A stretch of 64,000 nt of DNA, from the NCBI RefSeq assembly GCF_001484965.1, contig NZ_KQ947394.1:62001-126000 (forward strand), in the 5' to 3' direction. This DNA comes from Shouchella shacheensis. GTDB lineage: Bacteria; Bacillota; Bacilli; Bacillales; Bacillaceae_D. Below the pieces are notes generated by a model. It was not told the origin of the DNA. It did no database searches and was given only the letters and a program-made list of their open reading frames with translations. Both the position numbers and the translations under genes were made by a program. Shown in pieces: positions 17,664-26,176 of the stretch (the first letter of the stretch is position 1; every line of letters begins with the position of its first letter).

Positions 17664-18551
17664 TTATTGCTTAATCCCCGAAAGTGCAATGCTTTCGACG
17701 ATGTATTTCTGTAAGAATAAGTAAAGAATAACAACAGGAATTAGGCTGACAGTTGTTGCCGCAAGAATAATGGATGGCAACGGTGAAGACTGATTATATG
17801 TGAACAATGCTAAGCCAAGCTGAATCGTGTATTTATCTGGAGTATTTAATGCAAGTAGTGGCCAGAGCAGGTCATTCCAAACGGCCAAAAACTGCAAAAT
17901 TGCCATCGTTGCGATGATTGGTACGCATAGTGGCAAATAGACACGAAAGAACACTTTGAACTCTCCGGCTCCATCAATGATGGCCGCTTCTCGAAGTGCC
18001 GAGGGCATCTGGTCAATGAAAGATTTCGCTAAAAATGTCCCGAACGCATAGTTCAATGCTGGGAGGTAAAAAGCCCAATACGTATCAAGTAAATTCAAGT
18101 TAGAGAACAACAAGTACTGAGGGATCATCGTCATTTCAAACGGGATCATCATTGTACTCAAAGCGAGGACAAGCACAATCATGTACCCTTTAAACTTTAA
18201 TTTGGAGATGGCGTAGCCTGACATCAGAGCTGACATCAAGCTAATGGCAATGACCCCAAAAGAGACAACAAAAGAGTTAAACATATAGCGCAGCATTGGC
18301 ATATTCGAAAAAGCAGCCGTATACGTATCGGTGGAAAAATCCGCAGGCCAGAACCTTGGCGGGAACGGAATGTTTAACCTTGCTGCCCAGTCAAAACTTG
18401 TTAATAACATCCAAATAAAGGGAATAACCATAATAAGGGAGCCAAGGGTTAACAGGATAACCAAAGTGTTCGCCTGTACTTTCTTCGTGCGCTTGTAAGA
18501 CGGCTGAGGCGAAAACTTACTAATTGGGCCAACTCCAATGTTTTTTTCCAT
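17664..18551 (-). CDS. Carbohydrate ABC transporter permease (MalG/AraQ type)
   Basis: Second membrane subunit of importer A. About six helices: LVILLTLGSLIMVIPFIWML near residue 30, the family motif LTSFDWAARLNIPFPPRFWP, and the EAA docking loop EAAIIDGAGEFKVFFRVYLP near residue 200. It ends VESIALSGIKQ, a variant of the MalG tail. The ATG at 18551 with GGGAGGG 10 bases upstream is chosen; a TTG at 18575 has no ribosome site. It starts 16 bases after the stop of the first permease. It should pair with that permease and with an MsmX-type shared ATPase encoded elsewhere, since no ATPase gene is present here. Confidence 0.9.
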   Translation of the reverse strand: MEKNIGVGPISKFSPQPSYKRTKKVQANTLVILLTLGSLIMVIPFIWMLLTSFDWAARLNIPFPPRFWPADFSTDTYTAAFSNMPMLRYMFNSFVVSFGVIAISLMSALMSGYAISKLKFKGYMIVLVLALSTMMIPFEMTMIPQYLLFSNLNLLDTYWAFYLPALNYAFGTFLAKSFIDQMPSALREAAIIDGAGEFKVFFRVYLPLCVPIIATMAILQFLAVWNDLLWPLLALNTPDKYTIQLGLALFTYNQSSPLPSIILAATTVSLIPVVILYLFLQKYIVESIALSGIKQ

Positions 18552-18567
18552 ATTCCGAATACCCTCC

Positions 18568-19509
18568 CTAGTCAAATTGATTTTTCTTATTCACGCGCAG
18601 CATGATAATGGTTAAGACCAGGATCAATAAGAAAAGCAAATAAGAGGCTGCTGTGGCGATTCCCATTTGGTTAGAATGAAAGGCGTTTCGATAAATATAC
18701 AACACAACACTCATCAGAGAACCACTTGGATTCCCTGCAGTTCCTCCAATTAGCCAGACGTCGGTAAATCGCTTCATGGAATTTATTGTTGTTATAATAA
18801 CCATGAACATAATGATCGAGCGCAAGTATGGTACTGTGATGTAGAACCATTTCTTAAACCAGTTGGCACCATCAATTTCCGCTGCTTCGTACAAATCATT
18901 TGGTACGCTTGTTAAAGCTGCTAGAAAAATAATTGTGTTGTAGCCAAGCATTCCCCAAAGTGTCATTAGCACAATACTGAACCTTGAGACATTTGGGTCT
19001 GTAAACCAGCCAACAGGTTCAATACCCACCCAGCCAAGCACATAATTCAAAATTCCAGCATTGCCTGGATGAAAGATTAACTGGAAGAGAATTGCCGTAG
19101 CAACCATAGAAACAACATTTGGCAAAAAATATACACCTTTAAAAAAATTTCGCCATCGCGAACTTGGCACATTGTAAATTAACGTAGCCAGTATAAACGA
19201 TAGGCTTACACCTAAGATTACAGTAAAGACCCCCATATACAATGTATTTCCAAGCGCCTGCCAGAACATAGAATCATCAAGGACACGCTGGTAATTACCA
19301 AAGCCCACCCATGATCCGGCAAGAGAACCCGACGAGCGCTGGAAGCTTAAAATGAGGGCTGCAATCATTGGATAGATCGCAAACGCAAAAACACCAATGA
19401 TAAGCGGTGCTGAAAAAGCGAGACCGGCCCAGTCCTTCGATGATAAGAATTTCTTTTTTGGAGGCTTGCCATAAGATAAATTAGTTGCTACCGCTGGTTT
19501 TTCTTCCAT
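18568..19509 (-). CDS. Carbohydrate ABC transporter permease (MalF/UgpA type)
   Basis: First membrane subunit of importer A. A 30-residue cytoplasmic N-terminus is followed by helix 1 (WAGLAFSAPLIIGVFAFAIY). The docking loop YEAAEIDGANWFKKWFYITV lies near residue 210, with about six helices in total. The ATG at 19509 sits 6 bases after GAGGAGGGG and is preferred to a GTG at 19530 that overlaps the previous gene. The neighbours are two sugar dehydrogenase genes upstream and the second permease downstream, all in one orientation with short gaps, so sugar uptake and oxidation are co-expressed. Confidence 0.9.
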   Translation of the reverse strand: MEEKPAVATNLSYGKPPKKKFLSSKDWAGLAFSAPLIIGVFAFAIYPMIAALILSFQRSSGSLAGSWVGFGNYQRVLDDSMFWQALGNTLYMGVFTVILGVSLSFILATLIYNVPSSRWRNFFKGVYFLPNVVSMVATAILFQLIFHPGNAGILNYVLGWVGIEPVGWFTDPNVSRFSIVLMTLWGMLGYNTIIFLAALTSVPNDLYEAAEIDGANWFKKWFYITVPYLRSIIMFMVIITTINSMKRFTDVWLIGGTAGNPSGSLMSVVLYIYRNAFHSNQMGIATAASYLLFLLILVLTIIMLRVNKKNQFD

Positions 19510-19526
19510 ATCGAACCCCTCCTCTA

Positions 19527-20516
19527 TCACGCAAGATGCGGTTTCATTTGAACCGTTTGGTTGGAAGCAGCAGACCGGTAAACAGCTTGAATGACCTCTA
19601 CTGTTTTCTTGCCATCTTCGCCTGATATAAATGGCGGTTGCCTGTATTGAATACGCGCGATAAAATCATCGATTAATCGTTGGTTCATGTCCTCGGACCA
19701 GTTCAGCTGTTCCGTTCTCTCAGAAACCCCTGCATAATAGGTGAAATGCTGGGCGAGAATGTCAACCTCAAGATTTCCCTTTGTCCCAATCAACTTCATC
19801 CTTACATCCCCCCACTTCGGAAACGTCGTTGGTCTTGACCAACTAGGGTCAATGGTAACAAACGTTCCATTCGTAAGCTCTGCAAGGACGAGCCCACAGT
19901 CTTCTACTTCAATCGCATGAAAACGAGTATCAAGTTCGGCATACACACTTTTCATTTCCGTACCCAGCATCCAGTAAAGGAGATCCATAATGTGAACGAT
20001 ACGATCGGTTGCCGCGCCTCCACCAGAAAGCGACTTATTCACGAACCAGCCACCTGGCATTTGTCCTTGATTGGTGGCATTTACCGCAACTACCCTTCCA
20101 ATTGTATCCTCATCAAGCAACTTTTTTGTCTTGGTTATGATAGGTGAAAAGCGGACTGGATGAGCGACGTGAAGGGGCACATTTTCTTGATGGCAAGCCA
20201 TGATCATTTCTTCAGCATCCTTGGTCGAAGTAGCTAAAGGTTTTTCACATAAAATCGCTTTTTTCGCCATGGCTGCAGCCAAAACGTGTTCTTTGTGCTT
20301 TGTGTTTTCGGAACATATTACCACGGAATCGATACCCGATGAAAAAAACTGGCTAAGATCCTCATAGAAAGCTGCTTCGTATGCGTTAGCAAAACGTCTG
20401 CCTCGAATCTCATCCTCATCCCAAACTGAAACTAGGTTAACATCAGAGTGTTTTATCAACGCCTTTGCGTAAGCACCTGCGTGCAAGTGGGCACTACTCA
20501 GCAGTCCAACGTTCAT
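19527..20516 (-). CDS. Gfo/Idh/MocA family oxidoreductase (operon A, second)
   Basis: NAD(P)-dependent dehydrogenase acting on a sugar, inositol or glycoside hydroxyl. The 329-residue protein starts MNVGLLSSAHLHAGAY, a degenerate Rossmann loop without the full GxGxxG. It has SVVICSENTKHKEHVLAA and the family's catalytic EKP in ILCEKPLATS near residue 90, then HPVRFSP, GGWFVNKSLSGGGAATD near 155 and DRIVHIMDLL carrying the conserved His. It resembles the enzyme at 29085-30059 (VGIISFAHGHAHAY, GGWFNEKELSGGGA), pointing to a common ancestor. It overlaps the preceding Gfo gene by 23 bases, so translation is probably coupled. Substrate unknown. Confidence 0.88.
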   Translation of the reverse strand: MNVGLLSSAHLHAGAYAKALIKHSDVNLVSVWDEDEIRGRRFANAYEAAFYEDLSQFFSSGIDSVVICSENTKHKEHVLAAAMAKKAILCEKPLATSTKDAEEMIMACHQENVPLHVAHPVRFSPIITKTKKLLDEDTIGRVVAVNATNQGQMPGGWFVNKSLSGGGAATDRIVHIMDLLYWMLGTEMKSVYAELDTRFHAIEVEDCGLVLAELTNGTFVTIDPSWSRPTTFPKWGDVRMKLIGTKGNLEVDILAQHFTYYAGVSERTEQLNWSEDMNQRLIDDFIARIQYRQPPFISGEDGKKTVEVIQAVYRSAASNQTVQMKPHLA

Positions 20517-21498
20517 AATGAGGGTCCCCTTTCCCTAGAGTCACAGCGTGCCCAGTTCGACTTGACTTGATGGCCGCTTCAGCCATTTCTATGGCGTATA
20601 ATGCTTCGTCCGGTATAATACAACTTTCCTCTTGTCCTCCAATGACACGGATAAAGTGGTTTAACTGGGTTTCATAAGGAGATTGAGCGAGTATTGTCGT
20701 AGGAAGCAATGCTTCTTTTGCCTCAGCCTGATCACGAACGGTCAACTTGAGAGGTGTACGATTGGCACTTTCTGATGTAAGCAACCCTCGGTCTCCTGTC
20801 AGTTCAAAGGATGTCTGAAACTCATTCGCAGCCCAGGAAACTTCTACGTGACAGATTGCACCACTCACAAGACGTAATATGATGAGCCCATATGAGTATG
20901 AAGACCCCTCCTCGTCTTTTGCCACTCGTTTCGCTGTGAGCCGCTCAACATTTCCAAAAGTCCAATGAATCCAGTCTAGGTCATGGACAGCCAAGTCTAG
21001 AAAAAGCCCCCCGCTTTTTGATTCATCCTTGTACCATGCATTTCTGCCCGCTGGAGCCCTTGTGGCACGGCTCATTCGAATTAATCCTGGCCTGCCAATT
21101 TTCCCGTTCAGCACCTCTCTTCTCGCTGATTTATATTCAGGAAAGAAACGAAGGGTATGCCCAACTAGAAGATGAACACCGGCTTTCTTGCAACAATCAA
21201 TCGCCACTCTAGCTTCCTCACTTGACAGTGCTAGCGGTTTTTCACAAATAATATGAGCTCCTCTCGCCGCTGCCTTTTCAATCCAATTCAGATGAGTAAA
21301 AGTTGGTGTACATATAACAACAATATCTAAGTCTGGCAGTTCTTCGAGACTAGTTACAATCGGTGTCATTTTAAACTCTGATCTCTCTTGATGTATCTGC
21401 CGGCTAATAATGCCAACAAGTGTGACTTCTTCCTTTGTTTTAAGCATCGAATAATAACGCTTTGCTAAGTGCCCACTTCCGACAATCGCGATATTCAT
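20494..21498 (-). CDS. Gfo/Idh/MocA family oxidoreductase (operon A, first)
   Basis: Second type of dehydrogenase in operon A. The Rossmann start MNIAIVGSGHLAKRYYSML has a GxGxxxK variant, followed by IVVICTPTFTHLNWIEKAA. The catalytic EKP is in IICEKPLALS near residue 95, then LLVGHTLRFFPEYKSAR and SKSGGLFLDLAVHDLDWIHW near 170, with the conserved Asp and His. It is the counterpart of 30085-31107 (GHVVRFFPEYVKAK, SSGGLILDMIIHDFDF). The two Gfo enzymes of each operon probably act in sequence, oxidising and re-reducing a sugar carbon, or on two substrates; that is inference. ATG follows AAAGGAG. It is the first structural gene after the ROK regulator, 179 bases away. Confidence 0.88.
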   Translation of the reverse strand: MNIAIVGSGHLAKRYYSMLKTKEEVTLVGIISRQIHQERSEFKMTPIVTSLEELPDLDIVVICTPTFTHLNWIEKAAARGAHIICEKPLALSSEEARVAIDCCKKAGVHLLVGHTLRFFPEYKSARREVLNGKIGRPGLIRMSRATRAPAGRNAWYKDESKSGGLFLDLAVHDLDWIHWTFGNVERLTAKRVAKDEEGSSYSYGLIILRLVSGAICHVEVSWAANEFQTSFELTGDRGLLTSESANRTPLKLTVRDQAEAKEALLPTTILAQSPYETQLNHFIRVIGGQEESCIIPDEALYAIEMAEAAIKSSRTGHAVTLGKGDPHYERWTAE

Positions 21499-21677
21499 CC
21501 AGTACTCCTTTCTAGAGTCGATGTACTTTCTGAAGACTGACCAAGTGTTACTTTGCGCACTCTACTGAGGTACCAATCCAATCCAGTACATTCCACTTTC
21601 ACTCCATCAACGAGAGCGCTACCATAATAATATTAGAACTCTTATGCCCAGGGGAAACTCTCCTTTTTACTCTATTA

Positions 21678-22856
21678 TTACAAGGAAAACTCAAAAAAAT
21701 CGTGAAGCAACACTGTGGCAGCCCCTTTAATCCCCGCATCCGGACCAAAGGAAGCTCCTTGAATAACTAGGTTATTCGAGAGTGAAGAAAGAGATCTCTG
21801 TTTGACTTTTTCACTTAATTCTTTCACGAACTCTGGAAGCAAGTACGGCAAGCTTCCACCAAGGTGTACGAAAGAAGGGTTATAAATATTAACAAGATTC
21901 ACGATGCCCACCGTTGAATACTCTAAAACATCCTTATAAATGGCTGCCGCAACTGGTTCTCCTTTTCTTAATCGTTCGCAAAAAACCTCCGGTTTCACTG
22001 AATCTTGAGAGGAATAAACCAGTTTTTCTTTGGCTAAGTCCTCTTTCAATCGGGCTTCAATCGCGCGCCAGCTAATGTAATTTTCAATACACCCCCGATT
22101 GCCACATTTACATGGAAGACCGTTGGCATTTACTGACGTATGACCGAACTCTCCTGCCCCTCCATTCGCCCCCCGCGTAAGAGCCCCATTCGTAAAGAAG
22201 CTCGCCCCAACTCCATCTCCGATTGCAACGTATAGCAAATCGGAATCACCTTGTAGCTTGCCAAGGTATTTTTCAGCGAGCAGCAAACCATTCGTATCGT
22301 TCTCAACATAGCACTTGATCGAAAACCTTTCTTCTAATATATCTCTGAGCGGCAAATCATATAAATCCAATCGATTATTATGTTGAATAATGCCTTGTTC
22401 AGAGTCCACGATACCTTGAACAATGACAGATATCCCTTCACAGTCTTTCAAATCTTCTTCCTCGTCTATAAAAAGTTGGAGCTTTTCTACTAAAAGTTCA
22501 AGAAAGCGGCCGTCATTAGGTATGGCATGATGAACTTTCTTCTTTACATCTATCGCCAAATTCACCTTTCCGATAGATAATTCCAATGAATCAATGACGA
22601 CGCTAATAACGAACCTAGACTCTGGATTAAACGCCAGCATTACCGGCCTCCTGCCTCCATTAGAAGATCCGCTCCCAACCTCCTTTACAAGTGACTGTTC
22701 CAGGAGTTCGCCAACGGCAGAAGTTACTGTCGTTGGACTTACCCGGATCTTCTGAGCAACTTGAGAGCGGGAAATCGGACCGCTTTCTCTAATGGTGTTC
22801 AAAATAATGGAGCGATTCAGTTGCTGCATTAACTTTAAATCCCCTGTACGCCTCAT
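21678..22856 (-). CDS. ROK family transcriptional regulator (XylR/NagC type), operon A
   Basis: Sugar-responsive repressor. Residues 1-75 form a winged helix (QLNRSIILNTIRESGPISRS, then VAQKIRVSPTTVTSAVGELL). The ROK sugar-kinase-like domain follows, with IGDGVGASFFTNGALTRGAN near residue 195 and the zinc site in LPCKCGNRGCIENYIS near 250 (three Cys and a nearby His in GEFGHT). At 392 residues it is a normal ROK repressor rather than a kinase. It heads operon A, and a sequence motif 40-65 bases upstream of its start is shared with the other ROK gene at 35446, a candidate operator. ATG follows AGGAGGTGA. Confidence 0.9.
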   Translation of the reverse strand: MRRTGDLKLMQQLNRSIILNTIRESGPISRSQVAQKIRVSPTTVTSAVGELLEQSLVKEVGSGSSNGGRRPVMLAFNPESRFVISVVIDSLELSIGKVNLAIDVKKKVHHAIPNDGRFLELLVEKLQLFIDEEEDLKDCEGISVIVQGIVDSEQGIIQHNNRLDLYDLPLRDILEERFSIKCYVENDTNGLLLAEKYLGKLQGDSDLLYVAIGDGVGASFFTNGALTRGANGGAGEFGHTSVNANGLPCKCGNRGCIENYISWRAIEARLKEDLAKEKLVYSSQDSVKPEVFCERLRKGEPVAAAIYKDVLEYSTVGIVNLVNIYNPSFVHLGGSLPYLLPEFVKELSEKVKQRSLSSLSNNLVIQGASFGPDAGIKGAATVLLHDFFEFSL

Positions 22857-22888
22857 TCATTCACCTCCTTATGCAAAAAACCCTTTAA

Positions 22889-22903
22889 TGTAAGCGTTTA
22901 ACA
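22889..22903. promoter_or_regulatory. Palindromic cre-like box upstream of the operon A regulator
   Basis: TGTAAGCGTTTAACA is close to a cre (one base longer) and is itself nearly palindromic. It lies about 33 bases upstream of the ROK start codon, overlapping the shared ROK motif. Confidence 0.4.
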
Positions 22904-22921
22904 TTTTTTGTTTACTAATTG
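22896..22921 (-). promoter_or_regulatory. Candidate ROK operator, copy A
   Basis: On the minus strand ATTAGTAAACAA, AA, AATGTTAAA; the copy at 35595-35617 reads ATTAGTAAATAA, GG, AATGGTAAA. 19 of 23 bases agree. Both are upstream of a ROK gene. Confidence 0.35.
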
Positions 22922-23309
22922 ATTTCTGCCTTTCTTTATCATTTTTGCAGAGTTTCTTAATACCATGTTCGCTTGTCTGCTTATACAGACTTTATTTTTC
23001 CAGTAACTTTATTAAGTTGATAATACCAGAAAGAAAAAATTTAATCAATACTATTCTGACTTTTTTGCGGAAAATCTACGGTGTCGTAAAAAGTGTAAAG
23101 ATGCTACATACATGTGCGTTGGTCATATAAACCGGTAATCCTGCCAGTGTGTCTCTGGATTCATCAATTAAAGATGAAGGGATAATCCAGCATATGGATA
23201 ACCCAAGAGAACCTCTTCTTGATCCAATTATGTTTGTCAAGAACGTGACTCGTTTCCGTAATTCTGATTCCGGAAACATATTCTCATAACTAAATCTCAC
23301 CAGCCACTT
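22922..23309. other. Intergenic region, no recognised gene
   Basis: An open minus-strand frame of 74 codons (23076-23300) and plus-strand frames lack ribosome sites and family resemblance. Probably promoter DNA plus decayed sequence. Confidence 0.4.
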
Positions 23310-23768
23310 TTACCCTCTAAGCATGCCACGATAGATCCCCGGTTTTGAATTCGGAATTTCAATCGCTCCAAGCGCCTTCTCATAAAACTCCACAGGCCCT
23401 GCACCACCGATAATTCCATATCCATACCCGTTTTCCCTCATCGCGTGCATCGCGCGAAAAAGAAGAGCCTTGCCAACTCCCTGTCCTCGTACTTCCTCCT
23501 TCACACCTGTTGGACCGAAGAAATTTTTCAACGTAGCGTCGTAGCAGGCAAAGCCAAGCAGTTCTTGATCACGAGTAGCAATATAGCAGGCCACCGGTTC
23601 TCGGCTAAAGGCGACATCACACTCGTCTGCCCAGCCCGCGTTGAAATGCTTCTGCACCCAGTCCAGAACAAGGCGCTTTTCTGGCGCAAGAGCTCTACGA
23701 ATCACAATTTGCTCGCTTGCAAATGTCTCTTCAGGCACCGTATACAAAGGCACTAGCATATCGCTCAT
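23310..23768 (-). CDS. GNAT family N-acetyltransferase
   Basis: Transfers an acetyl group from acetyl-CoA to an unknown amine. The acetyl-CoA pyrophosphate loop (motif A) is VRGQGVGKALLFRAMHAM near residues 90-108, matching the R/Q-x-x-G-x-G/A pattern. The C-terminal motif B is VEFYEKALGAIEIPNSKPGI. The ATG at 23768 is preferred because GAGAGG lies 9 bases before it, whereas the ATG at 23777 abuts it. It is the last gene of the leftward cluster, 52 bases after the MFS porter. It may acetylate an amino sugar, but nothing in the sequence fixes this. Confidence 0.85.
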   Translation of the reverse strand: MSDMLVPLYTVPEETFASEQIVIRRALAPEKRLVLDWVQKHFNAGWADECDVAFSREPVACYIATRDQELLGFACYDATLKNFFGPTGVKEEVRGQGVGKALLFRAMHAMRENGYGYGIIGGAGPVEFYEKALGAIEIPNSKPGIYRGMLRG

Positions 23769-23820
23769 TTTTAACATCCTCTCTTGTTTTTTCGAAACTC
23801 TAGATTCGATTGCTCTAGCT

Positions 23821-25026
23821 TTATCTACTTGAAACTTCTTTCCTATCTTCGTATTTTTCGACCTTTCTTAATCGCCACCACATCAGCGTAAAACCAACTA
23901 CACCAAAAACGGTCAGTACCGCTGAAAATGTGTACATCGTTCTCGGTCCGAGCTCTTGAAATAACCAGCCCCCTAAGAAGCCAGCAATGATCCCAGAAAC
24001 TCCACCCCAGGTGAGAGCGTACACGGCTTGCCCACTGGCTCTTAGTTGAGAAGGAATAAGCATGGCCGTTAAAACGGTACCGATGTAGTAGTATCCGCCA
24101 AAGGTTACACAATGAAGCATTTGATAGAACATGATTTCAAGAGGGCTTGTTGCAGACGCCATCAGTATCCATCTTAGGAGATAAAGAGAGCTGACAGCAA
24201 TTAAACACCCCATCATCGTCTTGAGATCTTTTTTCAAGAATCGATCAAGCAATAGAAATACAGGAGCTTCAAAGATCGCTGTCAGAAAAGCGGCCCACCC
24301 GATGAGAACAACAGAGCCACCCAGCTGATCGATGTAAAGAGAGAAGAAAGTCTGATTCATTGAATTCGGTACGGAAATGAGAATACCAAGAAGAACGAAG
24401 AGCATGAAGTACTTGTTTCCAAAAAAAGCTCGCTTGTAGTCCTCCCTCGTGAGCTTCGTTCGTTTTGTCGCCTTGCTTCGTGGGAGTTTAAAGCTACAGA
24501 TGATAGTAATAAGAAGAAGAATTGTGTAAAGCACCCAAAGCTGTTCAATCCCAATCAGATCAATGAGAGGACTTGCGGCTACGGCAAGAAGAGCCCACCC
24601 CAGGGAACCCCAGGCACGAATGGAACCGAACTTATGCGCCGTCCCCTCCACCGCATTTAGGATCATGCTGTTGCTTTGAGAAAGCAGCGGTGTTTGAAAC
24701 ATGAAAAAGACGAGCATCGCCATGAAAACATACGTGAGTGATTGCAATTGAAACACAAACTGCACAATGATCACATTTCCTATTAACATCACGATCAACA
24801 CGCGCCTGATATCCTGCAAGCGATCGCTCCAATACCCCCAGAAAGGATTGGCAAAGATGGAAACGAAAGGACCACCTGCCATCAGCATCCCGATCGCCAC
24901 TTGGCTTAAGCCGACTTCTTGAAAGTAAAGCGGAAAAAAGGAAAGCAAGATGGAGATGGACCCGTAGAGAAAGAAATTAAACACTTTCAGCATGGTAAAC
25001 GGTTGCTTCTTATTCATCGAACCCAT
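23821..25026 (-). CDS. MFS transporter of the LacY/PPP-like group (probable sugar porter)
   Basis: 401 residues with about 12 membrane helices. The N-terminal half begins LKVFNFFLYGSISILLSFFP, typical of the MFS_1-like/PPP family with LacY ancestry. Motif A is in WGYWSDRLQDIRRVL, and RAWGSLGWALL near residue 140 is a family signature. The second half repeats the fold with LDRFLKKDLKTM. It follows the terminator of sugar operon B by about 20 bases and is read in the same direction, so it may be expressed by read-through. A role in sugar or glycoside uptake or export fits the context but is inferred. Start ATG at 25026 follows GAGGAG; an alternative ATG is at 25017. Confidence 0.82.
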   Translation of the reverse strand: MGSMNKKQPFTMLKVFNFFLYGSISILLSFFPLYFQEVGLSQVAIGMLMAGGPFVSIFANPFWGYWSDRLQDIRRVLIVMLIGNVIIVQFVFQLQSLTYVFMAMLVFFMFQTPLLSQSNSMILNAVEGTAHKFGSIRAWGSLGWALLAVAASPLIDLIGIEQLWVLYTILLLITIICSFKLPRSKATKRTKLTREDYKRAFFGNKYFMLFVLLGILISVPNSMNQTFFSLYIDQLGGSVVLIGWAAFLTAIFEAPVFLLLDRFLKKDLKTMMGCLIAVSSLYLLRWILMASATSPLEIMFYQMLHCVTFGGYYYIGTVLTAMLIPSQLRASGQAVYALTWGGVSGIIAGFLGGWLFQELGPRTMYTFSAVLTVFGVVGFTLMWWRLRKVEKYEDRKEVSSR

Positions 25027-25046
25027 AGTCTCCTCTTAAGTAAAAG

Positions 25047-25075
25047 GGCGCCAGAACTCACGAACCACTGGCGCC
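25047..25075 (-). terminator. Rho-independent terminator of sugar operon B
   Basis: GGCGCCAG and CTGGCGCC form an 8-pair stem with a 13-base loop, followed on the minus strand by CCTTTTACTT. It separates the last Gfo gene from the MFS gene. Confidence 0.75.
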
Positions 25076-25092
25076 TGCAGCCCCCGCCCCCC

Positions 25093-26175
25093 TTAGATCA
25101 TATTGGGGCTACCCTCAAAGACAATCTCTTTTTGCTGTTCACTTGCCTCATAAATCCCGCAAAGAATCTTCATCATCTCCACGCCATCTTCGACCGGACT
25201 TCTCGTCTCCTCTTCTCCTTGACACACTTTCAGAAACCAATCAATTTCATTTTGAAAAGCCTCACCAAAATCAAGCGTTGTCTTATCCACTTGTGGAAGA
25301 ATGTTCAGCATCGTATTGTACTTCTCCGACACAAGCTCTAGTTTCGGTTCGACCACAGCCCCGCCTTTTGTCCCGTAAAGCTTCGCTGACATTTCGTCTT
25401 TTTCCGCATGAATGGTGTAGCTAACATCGACGCTCATCGATGCGCCATTTTCAAAGCGAATGAGTGCGTTCGCAAAGTCTTCAACAGAATTCTTGGAAGG
25501 ATCGTAATCGGCGGCCTTGTAGAACGAAAGATGCTCGACGTTGGCACGGTTGCCGAGATGACTGTACACATTGCCGCTCACTGATTTCACTTTCGGGCGT
25601 CCCATCAGATACCAGAGCACATCAATGACGTGAATACCAATATCCAGAAGCGGACCTCCGCCAGAACGTTCCTTATCAGCGAACCATCCACCGGGGTTGC
25701 CGAGTCTACGAAGCGTAACCCCACGCGCGTAATAAACATCGCCAAGATCCCCTTGATCAACAAATGTTTTGACGAGCTCTGTATTCGAGGCATAGCGACG
25801 CACAAAGCCTACTTGAAGCTTCCTCCCTGTTTCTCTGACAGCTTCCTCGACTTTCAGCGCTTTTTCCACGCTTGTCGACAGTGGCTTTTCCACAAGCACA
25901 TCCTTGCCTGCGCGGAGTGCATCAATGGCAATTTCTGCGTGACTATTGTTCCATGTGCAGATGCTAACCGCTTCAATCTCTGGATCTTGAAGTAGCTCTT
26001 CATGATTTGTGTATATCCTTTTCGCTCCGTAAAGCGCCGCTTTCTCCTTAGCGCGCTCCTCGTTTTGGTCACACACGGCCACGAGCTCCGCCTTATCACT
26101 TGCTGCATACGACTTCAGATGCATATCCGAAATGCTGCCAGCGCCAATCACTCCAATTTTCACTTGTTCGCTCAT
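25093..26175 (-). CDS. Gfo/Idh/MocA family oxidoreductase (operon B, sixth enzyme)
   Basis: Full-length 360-residue dehydrogenase. Rossmann loop VKIGVIGAGSISDMHL (GxGxxxxxH), EAVSICTWNNSHAEIAIDAL, and EKP in VLVEKPLSTS near residue 95. The substrate domain carries GFVRRYASN, RRLGNPGGWFADKERSGGGP near 165 and DIGIHVIDVLWYLMG with the conserved Asp and His. The RRLGNPGGWF/SGGGP variant belongs to a widespread subgroup found in glycoside-utilisation loci. It starts one base after the stop of the SPI gene, so the two are tightly coupled, suggesting oxidation followed by isomerisation or cleavage on one substrate. Substrate unknown. Confidence 0.88.
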   Translation of the reverse strand: MSEQVKIGVIGAGSISDMHLKSYAASDKAELVAVCDQNEERAKEKAALYGAKRIYTNHEELLQDPEIEAVSICTWNNSHAEIAIDALRAGKDVLVEKPLSTSVEKALKVEEAVRETGRKLQVGFVRRYASNTELVKTFVDQGDLGDVYYARGVTLRRLGNPGGWFADKERSGGGPLLDIGIHVIDVLWYLMGRPKVKSVSGNVYSHLGNRANVEHLSFYKAADYDPSKNSVEDFANALIRFENGASMSVDVSYTIHAEKDEMSAKLYGTKGGAVVEPKLELVSEKYNTMLNILPQVDKTTLDFGEAFQNEIDWFLKVCQGEEETRSPVEDGVEMMKILCGIYEASEQQKEIVFEGSPNMI

Positions 26176-26176
26176 T

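Noticed and set aside
17474-17734. Minus-strand frame of 86 codons in the gap of operon A.
   Set aside because: It overlaps the permease end in another frame, has no start signal and no family features.
23076-23300. Minus-strand frame of 74 codons between the ROK gene and the GNAT gene.
   Set aside because: No ribosome site; composition and residues do not resemble a protein family, and the opposite strand is equally open.
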